From: Marseilla massiliensis | GTDB taxonomy: Bacteria; Bacteroidota; Bacteroidia; Bacteroidales; Bacteroidaceae | DNA: 50,430 nt | Assembly (NCBI RefSeq): GCF_016899955.1 | Contig: NZ_JACJJL010000026.1 | Coordinates: 1-50,430 of the forward strand | Reading direction: 5' to 3' | In this document: one piece after another, positions 41,143-50,268 of the stretch | Layout: the number at the start of each line of letters is the position of its first letter | Numbering within the stretch: position 1 is the first letter of the stretch | Notes under the pieces: generated by a model | Told to the model about the DNA's origin: nothing | Seen by the model: only the letters and a program-made list of their open reading frames with translations | Databases searched by the model: none | Made by a program: the position numbers and the translations under genes

Positions 41143-43380
41143 ATGCCCAAACTTCGCTGTGTAGTGGAACGCATCACCTATCAGAATCCGGAGAACGGAT
41201 ATTCTGTCATGAAAGTCAAGGTGAAAGGTTATGACGACCTTGTGACCTTGGTGGGCAACCTGTTGGAGGTGCCTGCCGGAAGCGTGCTGCTGTGCGAAGG
41301 TGACTGGAAGGTGGACAAGCGTTATGGCAGCCAGTTCGTCTGTCAGACTTGGGAGGAAGTGATGCCTGCCACTGTCTATGGCATTGAGAAATATCTGGGA
41401 AGCGGTCTGGTGAAAGGAATCGGGCCGAAGTTCGCCCAACTCATTGTGAAGCAGTTCGGGCTGGATACCATCGAGGTGATAGAGACCGACATCGAACGGC
41501 TGTATGAAGTGCCGGGCATCGGCAGGAAGCGTGTGGAGAAAATCCGCGAGAGCTGGGAGAAGCAGAAGGACATCAAGAACGTGATGCTTTTCCTGCAAGG
41601 CTATGGGGTAAGCACGGCCTATGCAGCCAAGATATACCGCCAATACGGCAAGGAGAGCATCGACAAAGTGAAAGAGAACCCTTACCGCCTGGCGGATGAT
41701 ATCTGGGGCATCGGCTTCAAGACAGCTGACGGAATCGCAGGGAAGATGGGATATGAGAAGAACGACCTGCGTCGCTGCAAGAGCGGCATCATCTATACCT
41801 TGAACCAACTGGCCAATGAGGGACACGTGTATGCCGAGGAGGAGCAGCTGGTGAAAGCCGCCATCTGTCTGCTGGAAGCGGATGAGGACTCCATCCGCAA
41901 AACCCTGACCGACATGGCACGGACGGAAGACCTGAAGACAGAGGATGAAGCCATCTACCTGCCTCCGTTCTACTTTGCCGAGGTGGGCACGGCCAACCGT
42001 CTGCTTGCCCTGCTCCGTGAGTCGGAAAGCAATCTCTTTGCGACCCGGTTCAATGCTGCGGAACTGTCCAAGGAAACTGGCATCACGTATGACGAGGTGC
42101 AGTTGCAGGCCATCGGGGAAGCCCTTCGCTCCAAGGTTATGGTGCTGACTGGCGGGCCCGGCACAGGCAAGACCACTACGACCCAAGGTATCATCGCCGC
42201 ACTGAAACATCTGGGGCTACGCATCCTGCTGGCCGCTCCCACCGGACGGGCTGCCAAGCGGATGAGCGAGGCTACGGGCATGGAGGCTAAAACCATCCAC
42301 CGCCTGCTGGAGTACAATCCGAAGGACGGCTACAAACGCAACGAAGAGAATCCGCTGGAAGGCGACGCGCTCATCGTGGACGAATGTTCCATGATAGACA
42401 TCATTCTGATGAACAATCTGATGAAGGCGGTCTCCACTTCCATGCGCCTCGTCATGGTGGGCGACATCGACCAATTACCCAGCGTAGGAGCCGGCAACGT
42501 ACTCCGCGATATTATCGACAGTAAAAAGATACCCGTCATCCGCCTGACGCGCATCTTCCGGCAGGCACAGTCCAGCCGCATTGTGATGAGTGCCCACGCC
42601 ATCAACCAGGGCCGTTTCCCCGATACCAGCAACGGCAAGGACACCGACTTCTTCTTCATGCAACAGGAAGCCCCGGAGAAGGTAGCCGAGGAAATCGTGA
42701 ACCTCGTGAAGAACCGCCTGCCCAAAGCCTATCACCGGAAAACAGCCGACATCCAGGTGCTGACACCCATGCAACGGGGAATAGTAGGCGCGGCCAATCT
42801 GAACATGGCCTTGCAGCAGGCGTTGAACCCTTCGGGCGTGTCGCTAAACCGCAGCGGCTATTCGTTCCGTCAGGGCGACAGGGTGATGCAGCTGCGGAAC
42901 AATTATGACAAGGACGTCTTCAACGGGGACTTGGGCTTCGTAGAATCAGTCGATCTAGAAGAGCGCACCTTATACATCAACTTTGAAGGGCGCATCGTGG
43001 AATACGATGTTTCCGAACTGGACGAGCTGACACTGGCCTATGCCACCACCATCCACAAGTCGCAAGGTTCGGAATATCCCATCGTGGTGATGCCCGTCCT
43101 GATGACCCACTATGTGATGCTGCAACGCAACCTGATTTACACGGGCATCACCCGTGCCAAGAAGATATGCGTGCTCATCGGCACGAAGAAAGCACTCGCA
43201 TTTGCCATCCGCAACATGACGGTGCTGAAACGCAACACGAGGCTGAAAGAACGGTTGAACCCGGCATTGGGGCAATCCGTATCACCCAAACAGATACGCC
43301 CCTACATCTTGGGAAATCCGGAGGATGAAACAGCCATTGCCGCCGAACCTACGGTAGGTTATGACAAAGGAGACAAATAA
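41143..43380 (+). CDS. RecD2-like DNA helicase
   Basis: The 745-residue protein (start MPKLRCVVERITY at 41143) is a superfamily 1B helicase of the RecD2 type. The N-terminal OB-like part and helix-hairpin-helix repeats (YEVPGIGRKRVEKI) are followed by Walker A GGPGTGKTTTTQG (about 338-350), Walker B LIVDECSMID (about 410), GDIDQLPSVGAGNVL and a C-terminal TIHKSQGSEYP with ITRAKKICVLIG. RecD2 proteins unwind DNA 5' to 3' without RecBC. It is tightly spaced after the HIRAN gene and 2 bp before the polymerase gene, forming a repair cassette. Whether this is the only RecD-type gene in the genome cannot be seen here. Confidence 0.88.
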   Translation: MPKLRCVVERITYQNPENGYSVMKVKVKGYDDLVTLVGNLLEVPAGSVLLCEGDWKVDKRYGSQFVCQTWEEVMPATVYGIEKYLGSGLVKGIGPKFAQLIVKQFGLDTIEVIETDIERLYEVPGIGRKRVEKIRESWEKQKDIKNVMLFLQGYGVSTAYAAKIYRQYGKESIDKVKENPYRLADDIWGIGFKTADGIAGKMGYEKNDLRRCKSGIIYTLNQLANEGHVYAEEEQLVKAAICLLEADEDSIRKTLTDMARTEDLKTEDEAIYLPPFYFAEVGTANRLLALLRESESNLFATRFNAAELSKETGITYDEVQLQAIGEALRSKVMVLTGGPGTGKTTTTQGIIAALKHLGLRILLAAPTGRAAKRMSEATGMEAKTIHRLLEYNPKDGYKRNEENPLEGDALIVDECSMIDIILMNNLMKAVSTSMRLVMVGDIDQLPSVGAGNVLRDIIDSKKIPVIRLTRIFRQAQSSRIVMSAHAINQGRFPDTSNGKDTDFFFMQQEAPEKVAEEIVNLVKNRLPKAYHRKTADIQVLTPMQRGIVGAANLNMALQQALNPSGVSLNRSGYSFRQGDRVMQLRNNYDKDVFNGDLGFVESVDLEERTLYINFEGRIVEYDVSELDELTLAYATTIHKSQGSEYPIVVMPVLMTHYVMLQRNLIYTGITRAKKICVLIGTKKALAFAIRNMTVLKRNTRLKERLNPALGQSVSPKQIRPYILGNPEDETAIAAEPTVGYDKGDK

Positions 43381-43382
43381 AC

Positions 43383-44871
43383 ATGAATACCGAATGCCAA
43401 TACATAGCCATTGACCTGAAGTCATTCTACGCCTCGGTAGAATGTGTGGAACGGGGACTTGACCCGCTCAACACGTGCCTGGTCGTGGCCGACCCGTCGC
43501 GGACGGAAAAGACCATCTGTCTGGCCGTATCGCCTGCGCTGAAAAGCTATGGAATCGGCGGCAGGCCACGGCTGTTCGAGGTGGTGCAGAGGGTGCGTGA
43601 GGTGAACCGGCAGCGGGGACGCTCCGGGAAATCGCACTCGAAAAAGGAACTGGACGCACACAGGGAGCTGGCCGTGGACTATCTGGTGGCACAGCCACGC
43701 ATGGCGCATTACATCCAATACAGCACACGCATTTATGAAATATATCTCCGCCACATCGCCCCGGAGGACATCCATGTCTATTCCATCGACGAGGTTTTTA
43801 TGGACGTGACATCCTACCTGAAGAATTACCGGATGACGGCTCACGAGCTGGCCATGAAAATCATCCGGGAGGTGCTGGCCGAGACAGGCATCACCGCCAC
43901 CGCTGGCATTGGCACGAACCTTTATCTCTGCAAGGTAGCGATGGACATTGTGGCCAAGAAAATGCCTGCCGATAAGGACGGCGTGCGCATCGCGGAACTG
44001 GACGAGATGACTTACCGCCGTCTGTTGTGGGAACATACACCGCTTACGGACTTCTGGCGCGTGGGCCGTGGAATTGCCGCACGGCTGGCGGCCTACGGCA
44101 TCCTGACAATGGGCGACATCGCCCGCTGTTCCATTGAGCGTGAGGACTTGCTGTATAAGCTGTTCGGGGTCAATGCGGAACTGCTGATAGACCATGCCTG
44201 GGGATGGGAACCTGTGACTATGGACTTGATAAAGGCATACCGTCCGGAAACAAACTCAGTCAGCAGCGGACAGGTGCTCCAGTCGCCCTATACGGCAGTC
44301 AAGGCACGGAATGTGGTACTGGAAATGGCGGACAGTCTCTCTCTGGACCTGGTTGACAAGAGACTGGTGACCGACCAGCTTGTGCTGACTATCGGTTACG
44401 ACACTGAATCCGCTGACGGACAGGAATATCAGGGAAAAGTATCAGGGCAAAGTGGCGACCGACCGCTATGGCAGACAAGTCCCGGTTCATGCACACGGAA
44501 CAGTAAACATGGAGCGTCCGACCTCTTCCGAAACAATCCTCATGGAGAAGTCCGGCGGACTGTTCGACCGCATCGTAAACCCCGACCTGCTGGTACGCCG
44601 CATCACCCTGTCGGCAAACCATCTTATGCACGAGGCGGATATACAGCCAGACAATAAAGCGGTGCAGCTCGACCTTTTCACCGACTACGAAAAGCAGGAA
44701 AAGGAACAGAAAGCTGAAGAAGAGATGCTGGCTAGGGAACACCGCCGCCAGGAAGCCGTGCTGCAGATAAAGAAGAAGTTCGGCAAGAACGCCATCCTCA
44801 AAGGGTTGAACTATGCGGACGGAGCCACCCAGCGGGAACGCAACCAGCAGATAGGAGGACACCATGAGTAG
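43383..44871 (+). pseudogene. Y-family DNA polymerase (DinB/UmuC type), frameshifted
   Basis: The first frame is a translesion polymerase: IAIDLKSFYASVECV (about 8-22) and YSIDEVFMDV (about 132-141) carry the catalytic acidic residues, and the palm, fingers and thumb are intact. At 44427-44452 a 13-bp sequence is duplicated (TATCAGGGAAAAG then TATCAGGGCAAAG), which shifts the frame and ends it at 44657. Removing one copy joins EYQGK to VATDRYGRQVPVHAHG and restores a frame to 44871 (about 490 residues), ending 8 bp inside the YolD-like gene, as is usual for such pairs. The truncated form still keeps the catalytic core, but its last 75 residues or so are unrelated. Confidence 0.8.
44427..44452 (+). 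repeat. 13-bp tandem duplication inside the polymerase gene
   Basis: Two adjacent 13-mers, TATCAGGGAAAAG and TATCAGGGCAAAG, differ at one base. Thirteen is not a multiple of three, so the duplication accounts for the frameshift. Confidence 0.85.
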
Positions 44872-45289
44872 ATATGACGACATCATCCACTTGCCGCACC
44901 ATGTCTCCAAGATCCGGAAGCCGATGCCGATGATAAACCGTGCTGCCCAGTTTGCGCCCTTCGCCGCTCTGACCGGCCATGACGAGGCGATAGCTGAGAC
45001 CGCACGGCAGACCACACCGAGGCAGATACTGTCATCGGACGAACAGGAGATACTGTCCAGGCGTCTGACCTATGCCATTGACCACATCGGTGAGCGTTCC
45101 AATCTTACATTCATCTATTTTATTCCTGACACGTTAAAAGACGGCGGCAGAAATATCACAATTACCGGAGTAATACGGAGGTACGATGAGTTGGAAAGAA
45201 CTGTCATTTTAGAGACAAATGAAATCCTATTGATTGACAATATCTTATCAATCTCAGGAGGGATGATAGAAAAGCTACAACAAGAATAA
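44864..45289 (+). CDS. YolD-like protein
   Basis: The 141-residue protein matches the YolD-like family, whose members are encoded after Y-family polymerases. The N-terminus reads YDDIIHLPHHVSKIRKPMPM, then NRAAQFAPFAALTGHDEAI, which is diagnostic, and the rest is a small beta-rich domain (IYFIPDTLKDGGRNI.., VIRRYDELERTVILE). It overlaps the restored polymerase frame by 8 bp. The role is presumed to be an accessory of the polymerase. Confidence 0.85.
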   Translation: MSRYDDIIHLPHHVSKIRKPMPMINRAAQFAPFAALTGHDEAIAETARQTTPRQILSSDEQEILSRRLTYAIDHIGERSNLTFIYFIPDTLKDGGRNITITGVIRRYDELERTVILETNEILLIDNILSISGGMIEKLQQE

Positions 45290-45383
45290 CGTGTTCTCTA
45301 CAAATTATACTTACCATTGAAAATCAAAGATATATGAGTAAAACAACATTCAATTATAAATGTACCATTAAATTAAATTCATT

Positions 45384-45758
45384 ATGAGAAAGGTTTTCGT
45401 GTTATTGGCAGTGTTACTTTTGACAGCACAGCTTGCATGTGCTAAAAAACTGTATGTAGAGATGGAATACAAGAAAAATTCCATAAAACTTGATGATGGC
45501 ACAGACAGAAAGCCGCAAACTGTCAAGGGAACTGATGGCAAAGATTTGAAATTCAACTCCCTGATAGGGGCATTGAATTATATGTCTCTTCAAGGATGGG
45601 AATTAGTCGATACGAAATCTGTTACCACTGGGGGCGGATTTGTAGGCGCATATGGAGGAGCAAGCTCAACCAGCACAACAGTATATTACATTTTTTGCAA
45701 GGAAGTTCCTGACGAAGAATTAGAAGAAACCGTGGCGAACTCTTACAGGAAAGATTAA
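45384..45758 (+). CDS. Small exported protein
   Basis: A 124-residue protein with a clear signal peptide: MRKVFVLLAVLLLTAQLACA, cleaved after the ACA (or treated as a lipoprotein at Cys19). The mature part is short, with SLIGALNYMSLQGWELVDTK, a pattern like DUF4177-type proteins, and a glycine/serine-rich GGGFVGAYGGASSTST stretch. It stands apart from the repair genes (94-bp gap) and probably has a separate function in the envelope. Family uncertain. Confidence 0.65.
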   Translation: MRKVFVLLAVLLLTAQLACAKKLYVEMEYKKNSIKLDDGTDRKPQTVKGTDGKDLKFNSLIGALNYMSLQGWELVDTKSVTTGGGFVGAYGGASSTSTTVYYIFCKEVPDEELEETVANSYRKD

Positions 45759-45803
45759 ACCTATTCCTGCCATTGCAAGTTGAACCTATAATATAAATAG
45801 CTT

Positions 45804-46658
45804 ATGATAATCCGCAAACGACCTATCATATCTTGGCTGCTCAATATTGACAACGTGGAAGATGAAGGAAAATTCGGCGTGCCCATGCTGAGCAACAAGC
45901 AACATTTTGGATATTTGGCCAATGGCCTGAAATTCCTGTCTGATGTCCGCCAGACACAACCGGATTGGGGCATACCCGAACTTCTCATGCCCTCTTTTGA
46001 GGTAGTCATGAAGAAAAGCGCAAAATCATTTTACGGCATTGACCATCAGCTTTTCCAAGAGTTCTACAAGGATAATGTCTGTGGCATACTCCTTTCCAGA
46101 GACTGCGGGACGATTGTTTATGGATTTGGAGAAGACACATTGCATGTGTGGCTGTTCAGGGAGGATGGCGGCATTAGCAACCTGTATATGTATTTTTACA
46201 TAGAATCAACCAAGGACAATGTACGGCATATATACACGTGGCCGACATTGACGGCAGATGACCAGCTTTTTGCCGGGAATAAGGAGGAACGGGAACAAAT
46301 TTATGAGAGGTTGGCTAACAAATTGATGGTATATCTTGCCGTTAAAAAATATGTAAAGGTAGAAACAATCATCGTACCCGTTGGAACAACCGCTAAATTG
46401 GATGATAAGATTTTGGGGTACAAAAGCAAAGAAAAGGTCAGGAATGAGAGCGGTCAGGAAGTAATTGTAATGGATTCGAGGTGGTTCCGCAAGATTGTGA
46501 ATGACAATGAAATATTCGTCAGAGGATTTTTCCGCTTCCAAAATAAAAAGGATGAAAAAGGGGAATGGTACAAGGAATTGATTTTTGTGGACTCTTTTGT
46601 GCGGCACGGTTATCATCGCAATGCCCTGATAGAGGAGGAAAACAATAGTAAGGAGTAG
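45804..46658 (+). CDS. Hypothetical protein
   Basis: A 284-residue soluble protein of mixed composition, starting MIIRKRPIISWLLNIDNVED. I recognise no domain. There are alternating hydrophobic stretches (GILLSRDCGTIVYGFGEDTL, LHVWLFREDGGISNLYMYFY) and a charged C-terminus. It is the last rightward gene before the leftward ICE genes and lies 46 bp after the exported protein. Defence or element-specific function is possible, but nothing in the sequence shows it. Confidence 0.6.
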   Translation: MIIRKRPIISWLLNIDNVEDEGKFGVPMLSNKQHFGYLANGLKFLSDVRQTQPDWGIPELLMPSFEVVMKKSAKSFYGIDHQLFQEFYKDNVCGILLSRDCGTIVYGFGEDTLHVWLFREDGGISNLYMYFYIESTKDNVRHIYTWPTLTADDQLFAGNKEEREQIYERLANKLMVYLAVKKYVKVETIIVPVGTTAKLDDKILGYKSKEKVRNESGQEVIVMDSRWFRKIVNDNEIFVRGFFRFQNKKDEKGEWYKELIFVDSFVRHGYHRNALIEEENNSKE

Positions 46659-46691
46659 AACGGCACAATTCTTACCTCAAAGGAATACATT

Positions 46692-46725
46692 ACCCCGACC
46701 CACACCTCACGGCGCAGGTCGGGGT
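46692..46725. terminator. Hairpin between convergent genes
   Basis: ACCCCGACC (46692-46700) pairs perfectly with GGTCGGGGT (46717-46725) around 16 nt. It lies between a rightward and a leftward stop codon, where a shared terminator is expected. No T run follows on either strand, so it is a weak intrinsic terminator at best. Confidence 0.5.
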
Positions 46726-46742
46726 CTGAACATTTCAAGGAA

Positions 46743-48026
46743 TTATGCCGGTGTCCTCGCCTCCAGGAAGCGGTAGGCGTTGGCGTTTACAAGTCCTACA
46801 ATTCGGTCGTGGTATTCCGTGTTGGAGTTGCACAGCCCCCGGCTCTGTATGACCTTGCCCTGGCTCAACGAGAATTCCACGGTCTCGATGCGGTTGCCCT
46901 GGCGGTCGTGTGCCGACAGGATAACGCTGTCCACCTTGGCGTAATACTCGCATTGGAACACGCAATGGTGAAGGCTGCTTCCCTCTGCTTGGAAAGCCTC
47001 TATGGAATCAAGCACAGATATTTCAATGTCGTCGTCGCTGATGACAATCCCGAAGTAGCGGGACTTTTCCCTATAGAAGTCCGTCTCTTTCGCCTTGGCT
47101 CTCAACATCTGCTCCTGACTCCTGCGCTTCTCCGCCGCCTTGTTCCTTTTGTCCAGCCAATTGTCATGGGCGGCTTTGAGGTCTATAGGGCAGACATACT
47201 TAGCATTATGGATGTCCTTTTCGCATTGCTCCAACAAGCGGACGGTATCGCACCACAGGCCGTAGTCGGACGGGCGGTAATGATGTCGTGCGGCCACCTT
47301 GTACGACTGCCAGCACGTGTCCAAATCCAGCGGACGGCTCACAAAGTAAGCCACGGCCTGCAAGTCCTTGGACTTCATCATCGTCTCTATCCGGCTGTCC
47401 GTCAGCAACGCCTTCATCAGCCTTGCCGGATGGCAATCATCGGGAAGCCTGCCTCTCATGCCGTTGCGCCTCAATTCAGGAAGCACCTTATAACGTGGGT
47501 AAACGTATGTATCGGAAATCACCCAATGCACTTCGGACAAAATCTTCAAGTCAATCCCTGTACACCAATTAAAGCTGTCCACATACCAGCCCAAAGTCCT
47601 CGCCCTTGATGTCACCGCCATTTTGCCCTCGGCATTGAGCCACAGGCGGCACACCTCCATGCAGGACGTTTTCAACATCATTCCTTTCCGGCATACGGCT
47701 CTCAGCAGGAACACACGCTGAACTTGCAAGCCGTCCACCACTTCAAGGGAAGAGAAATAGGCGGACTGCACTTCCTTGCGCTTCAACGTGTCCCTTACCT
47801 GCAAGCGGTGTCCGCAATGAGGGCAACATACCGTCTTGCCTTTCCCTTTATGGTCAAACTTCGCTCCGCAGTCACCGCACGTGCAGTTATGGCCGGACGT
47901 GCGGAATGCGATATGTACAATAACATTACTTACAGCCCATTCAACAGCTTTGGGGCTGAGGGCGGTCAGCTTCCCATTGGAAGCCGCCACCGCCTTTTCA
48001 AATCTGTTCCTCGGTTTCATGCTCAA
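46743..48026 (-). CDS. PcfJ-like ICE protein
   Basis: The 427-residue protein resembles PcfJ, which is carried on many conjugative elements. The N-terminal part has a zinc-ribbon pattern (CTCGDCGAKF...CCPHCGHRL, about 48-77). The C-terminal half has the PcfJ core: an EAFQAEGSSLHHCVFQCEYY segment and a strand-rich end, IETVEFSLSQGKVIQSRG. Function in conjugation is not established. It overlaps the PcfK-like gene by 4 bp, the usual order. This marks the return to ICE sequence after the BREX island. Confidence 0.8.
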   Translation of the reverse strand: MSMKPRNRFEKAVAASNGKLTALSPKAVEWAVSNVIVHIAFRTSGHNCTCGDCGAKFDHKGKGKTVCCPHCGHRLQVRDTLKRKEVQSAYFSSLEVVDGLQVQRVFLLRAVCRKGMMLKTSCMEVCRLWLNAEGKMAVTSRARTLGWYVDSFNWCTGIDLKILSEVHWVISDTYVYPRYKVLPELRRNGMRGRLPDDCHPARLMKALLTDSRIETMMKSKDLQAVAYFVSRPLDLDTCWQSYKVAARHHYRPSDYGLWCDTVRLLEQCEKDIHNAKYVCPIDLKAAHDNWLDKRNKAAEKRRSQEQMLRAKAKETDFYREKSRYFGIVISDDDIEISVLDSIEAFQAEGSSLHHCVFQCEYYAKVDSVILSAHDRQGNRIETVEFSLSQGKVIQSRGLCNSNTEYHDRIVGLVNANAYRFLEARTPA

Positions 48027-48448
48027 AAGTTGTCAAAGAGTGATAATGTCGGTTGGCTCTCCGGTTGCGGCTTGTGGGCTTTCGGCCTTGCATTGCGTGC
48101 CTGTATCTTGCGCAGCTCCTCGTCCTGATAGCGTTTGAGCGCGAGTGCCCTCTGTTCTGCCTTTTCCTCCTCCGTCAGTTCAATATGATGGTTGACCACC
48201 ACGTTGCACTGCAATGGCTTGCCTATTTCAAGTTCCGGCTCGTCTATGCAATGGACAGCCAGTAAATAGATTTCATCGTCGGCAAATCCGCAACAGCCTG
48301 ACTTCTGCACTTCATTAAGAATGAATGTTATCACATCGTCCATAGTGCGTGTCGTGGTTTCATACTTGGCACGGAAAAGCTCATCTTCCTTTGCCCTTTG
48401 GTCAAGATAACCCTTGATAATCTCCTTGAAATGTTCTGTTCCTTTCAT
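48023..48448 (-). CDS. PcfK-like ICE protein
   Basis: A 141-residue acidic helical protein, starting MKGTEHFKEIIKGYLDQRAK, with VITFILNEVQKSGCCGFADD and a basic proline-rich tail ending in a LSLFDNF peptide. It fits the PcfK-like family that precedes PcfJ in Bacteroidales conjugative elements. The LSLFDNF end resembles a sliding-clamp binding motif (QPTLSLFDNF), so it may bind the clamp; that is inference. 35 bp separate it from the gene upstream. Confidence 0.75.
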   Translation of the reverse strand: MKGTEHFKEIIKGYLDQRAKEDELFRAKYETTTRTMDDVITFILNEVQKSGCCGFADDEIYLLAVHCIDEPELEIGKPLQCNVVVNHHIELTEEEKAEQRALALKRYQDEELRKIQARNARPKAHKPQPESQPTLSLFDNF

Positions 48449-48483
48449 ATGTCCTTGTTTTTACGTTATAAAATCCATACAGG

Positions 48484-48789
48484 TTAAATCGGCAGTCCTG
48501 CCAGCAGTTCCAAAAGCGGTATGGTGTTGATGTCTCTGTCGAAGCGCACCTGCCAGTCCGGCCTTGCCAGTAGGGACGGCATGAACTTCTTTACGACAAA
48601 CCGTTCATTGTCGTTTGAATAGCAGTCGATAGTGGCGAAGTTTGCCCCGTCCTTACGGATGTGAGCAAAGAAGGGCGGCATACCGCAGAAGCACTTGCGG
48701 ACGCTCTCCCTGTCCCACAACAGGGTAAGCTCGTAGATACTGCCCTTGTAGCTGATATTTTCCTTTCTGTCTATGAGTTTTATTGCCAT
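48484..48789 (-). CDS. Hypothetical ICE protein
   Basis: A 101-residue protein, starting MAIKLIDRKENISYKGSIYE, with a SVRKCFCGMPPFFAHIRKDG segment and the end LLELLAGLPI. No family recognised beyond its placement among ICE genes. Its start lies 28 bp from the second copy of the structured non-coding repeat, the same arrangement as the gene at 17413-17592, so both genes may share a kind of leader control. Confidence 0.65.
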   Translation of the reverse strand: MAIKLIDRKENISYKGSIYELTLLWDRESVRKCFCGMPPFFAHIRKDGANFATIDCYSNDNERFVVKKFMPSLLARPDWQVRFDRDINTIPLLELLAGLPI

Positions 48790-48816
48790 AACGTCTGATT
48801 TTTTGAAGTTCTAATC

Positions 48817-49065
48817 TTTTTCCCTTTTGTTTGAAGCCTTGCGGCTTCCGCTCCGGGATTTTACGGTACGGCATGACGGAAGGCGCAAGGGGCAAAAGGC
48901 GGACGTGACCAGTGGAAAGAGGCCGGAATACCCGATTTGGCACAAATCGCGGAAGGCTGCCGGACGCTTTCCACGCAGGCAAGAGGAGCGTCGTTCGCCG
49001 CCGCCACGGCCTTCCGTTGCTTTGTAGCGGAAAATCTGCCGGAGCAGAACGCCCATAGGTTCAAG
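48817..49065 (-). repeat. Non-coding repeat, copy B
   Basis: Homologous to 17644-17914. The 10-mers CGGAATACCC (48924-48933) and GCGGAAGGCT (48949-48958) are kept; the inverted repeat between them is GATTT...AAATC here and AATTTT...AAAATT in copy A, so pairing is kept while sequence differs. It lies 28 bp upstream of a leftward ICE gene. A 95-codon frame across it (48811-49098) is Arg/Ser/Cys-rich and not gene-like. Confidence 0.6.
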
Positions 49066-49137
49066 AACAGGAAATCTCGATGCCATAACCGATGACACCG
49101 AGATTTCAATATATCCAGGAATAAAATTCTTAGCCTT

Positions 49138-49680
49138 CTACGGCAAGGGTATCTCAAACGACTTCACCACGCATTGCGCCTCCTTGTCCAGAATGAACCA
49201 GTATTCAGAATGATAGCCCTGTCCGTCCGCGTCCACGCCCTCGAAGTCAACCTTGACCTTCCAGCCGCTGAACGGTTGCGGACTCCCGTCAAGCGGGCCG
49301 CCGAAGTCCATCAGCCGCCTCAGGCTCGACATGGCCGACATCTGCCGCTCCATCAGGGCGGCCGTTTCCTTGTCGTCCGGGTCGAAGTCCTCAAGCCCGT
49401 CCGTAGCCTCCATCACCTTCCTGTTGATTTCCACCATGGCCATGGAAAGGGCCATCTTCTCCTCCTGCGTGATGTAGGTATGCCCGAACACGGAATCCGG
49501 CTTGCTGACAGCCAATATCCGTATGGATTCGGGATTGTCCACCGATGCCCTCAATGCCTTTTCGGCCATGTCCGCCGCACGGTCATTCAGATTGTCCGAA
49601 CAGCAGACAAGACAAAACACGCCGCTCCAGAACAGCACGATGGAGGCGAGTATTATCCCAATCTTCATCCCCGGTCTCAT
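49138..49680 (-). CDS. Membrane-anchored hypothetical ICE protein
   Basis: The 180-residue protein begins with one hydrophobic helix (MKIGIILASIVLFWSGVFCL, about 5-24), with Cys26-Cys27 just after it that could be a lipid site. An extended soluble domain follows, with helical MAEKALRASVDNPESIRI, then DPDDKETAALMERQMSAMSS and a strand-rich end (GWKVKVDFEGVDADGQG..YHSEYWFILDKEAQCV). The start overlaps the stop of the zinc-ribbon gene upstream by 4 bp. No family recognised; similar small anchored proteins are frequent in conjugative elements. Confidence 0.65.
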   Translation of the reverse strand: MRPGMKIGIILASIVLFWSGVFCLVCCSDNLNDRAADMAEKALRASVDNPESIRILAVSKPDSVFGHTYITQEEKMALSMAMVEINRKVMEATDGLEDFDPDDKETAALMERQMSAMSSLRRLMDFGGPLDGSPQPFSGWKVKVDFEGVDADGQGYHSEYWFILDKEAQCVVKSFEIPLP

Positions 49681-50222
49681 ATCTTCACAATTTGAAGTTT
49701 GTCCGGCGACACGCCGAGCCGTTTGCGGTAGATGCTGCCGTCCTCACGGTACATCTCCAGTTCCGAAGAAGTGATGCCCTTCTCGCAGATTTCCTTGGCT
49801 TCCTCCAGGGTGAGCTGGTGCCCACCGATGTTGCGCCAGATGGCGAAGGAGCAGGGCGCATTCTGATTGGCATAGTTGGAGCAGTTGAACGCCCGGCTTC
49901 CCACACGGATTTCCCCTCCGCAATGCGGACACCTGCCGATGACCGGCTGCATCAGGATGTTGCCGTCGTCGGCCAGCTCCAGCACGGTTGGAAATGCCTT
50001 TCCCTCCTTGGAGGCGAAACCGTCCAGCAGGATGCGGCGTTTCTCCAAAAGTTCCGCCACCTCCGCGTCCGCCATCTTGCGGTTGCCGATGATGGCGTTG
50101 ATGTTCAGTACGCAAGAGGGGCTGTCGCCGATGTTATGCTCACAGCGGTACCCTTTGCAGGTCTTGACCACGTTGCCGCCGCACAAGGGGCAGCGGCCGA
50201 TGATTTTCTTTTCTGTTTCCAT
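49677..50222 (-). CDS. Zinc-ribbon protein with two topoisomerase-tail-like repeats
   Basis: From ATG 50222 the product has 181 residues in two similar halves. Each half has a CPLCGG or CPHCGG knuckle, then a G-x-x-C pair (GYRCEHN..., AFNCSNYANQNAPCSFAIWR) and a helix (ADAEVAELLEKR, TLEEAKEICEKG). This is the layout of the zinc-binding repeats at the C-terminus of type IA topoisomerases, without the catalytic part. It may be a stand-alone nucleic-acid-binding protein of the element. A longer frame to 50258 is possible but less likely. Confidence 0.68.
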   Translation of the reverse strand: METEKKIIGRCPLCGGNVVKTCKGYRCEHNIGDSPSCVLNINAIIGNRKMADAEVAELLEKRRILLDGFASKEGKAFPTVLELADDGNILMQPVIGRCPHCGGEIRVGSRAFNCSNYANQNAPCSFAIWRNIGGHQLTLEEAKEICEKGITSSELEMYREDGSIYRKRLGVSPDKLQIVKI

Positions 50223-50268
50223 TGCTGTATGAATTGATTGTATTACCGATTGAATCATTTATGTTTTT

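Noticed and set aside
40894..42210. Leftward frame of 438 codons over the HIRAN and RecD2-like genes
   Set aside because: Antisense shadow of two real genes; no start context or family resemblance.
48811..49098. Leftward 95-codon frame in repeat copy B
   Set aside because: Arg/Ser/Cys-rich composition, and the matching region of copy A does not keep this frame; better explained as non-coding repeat.
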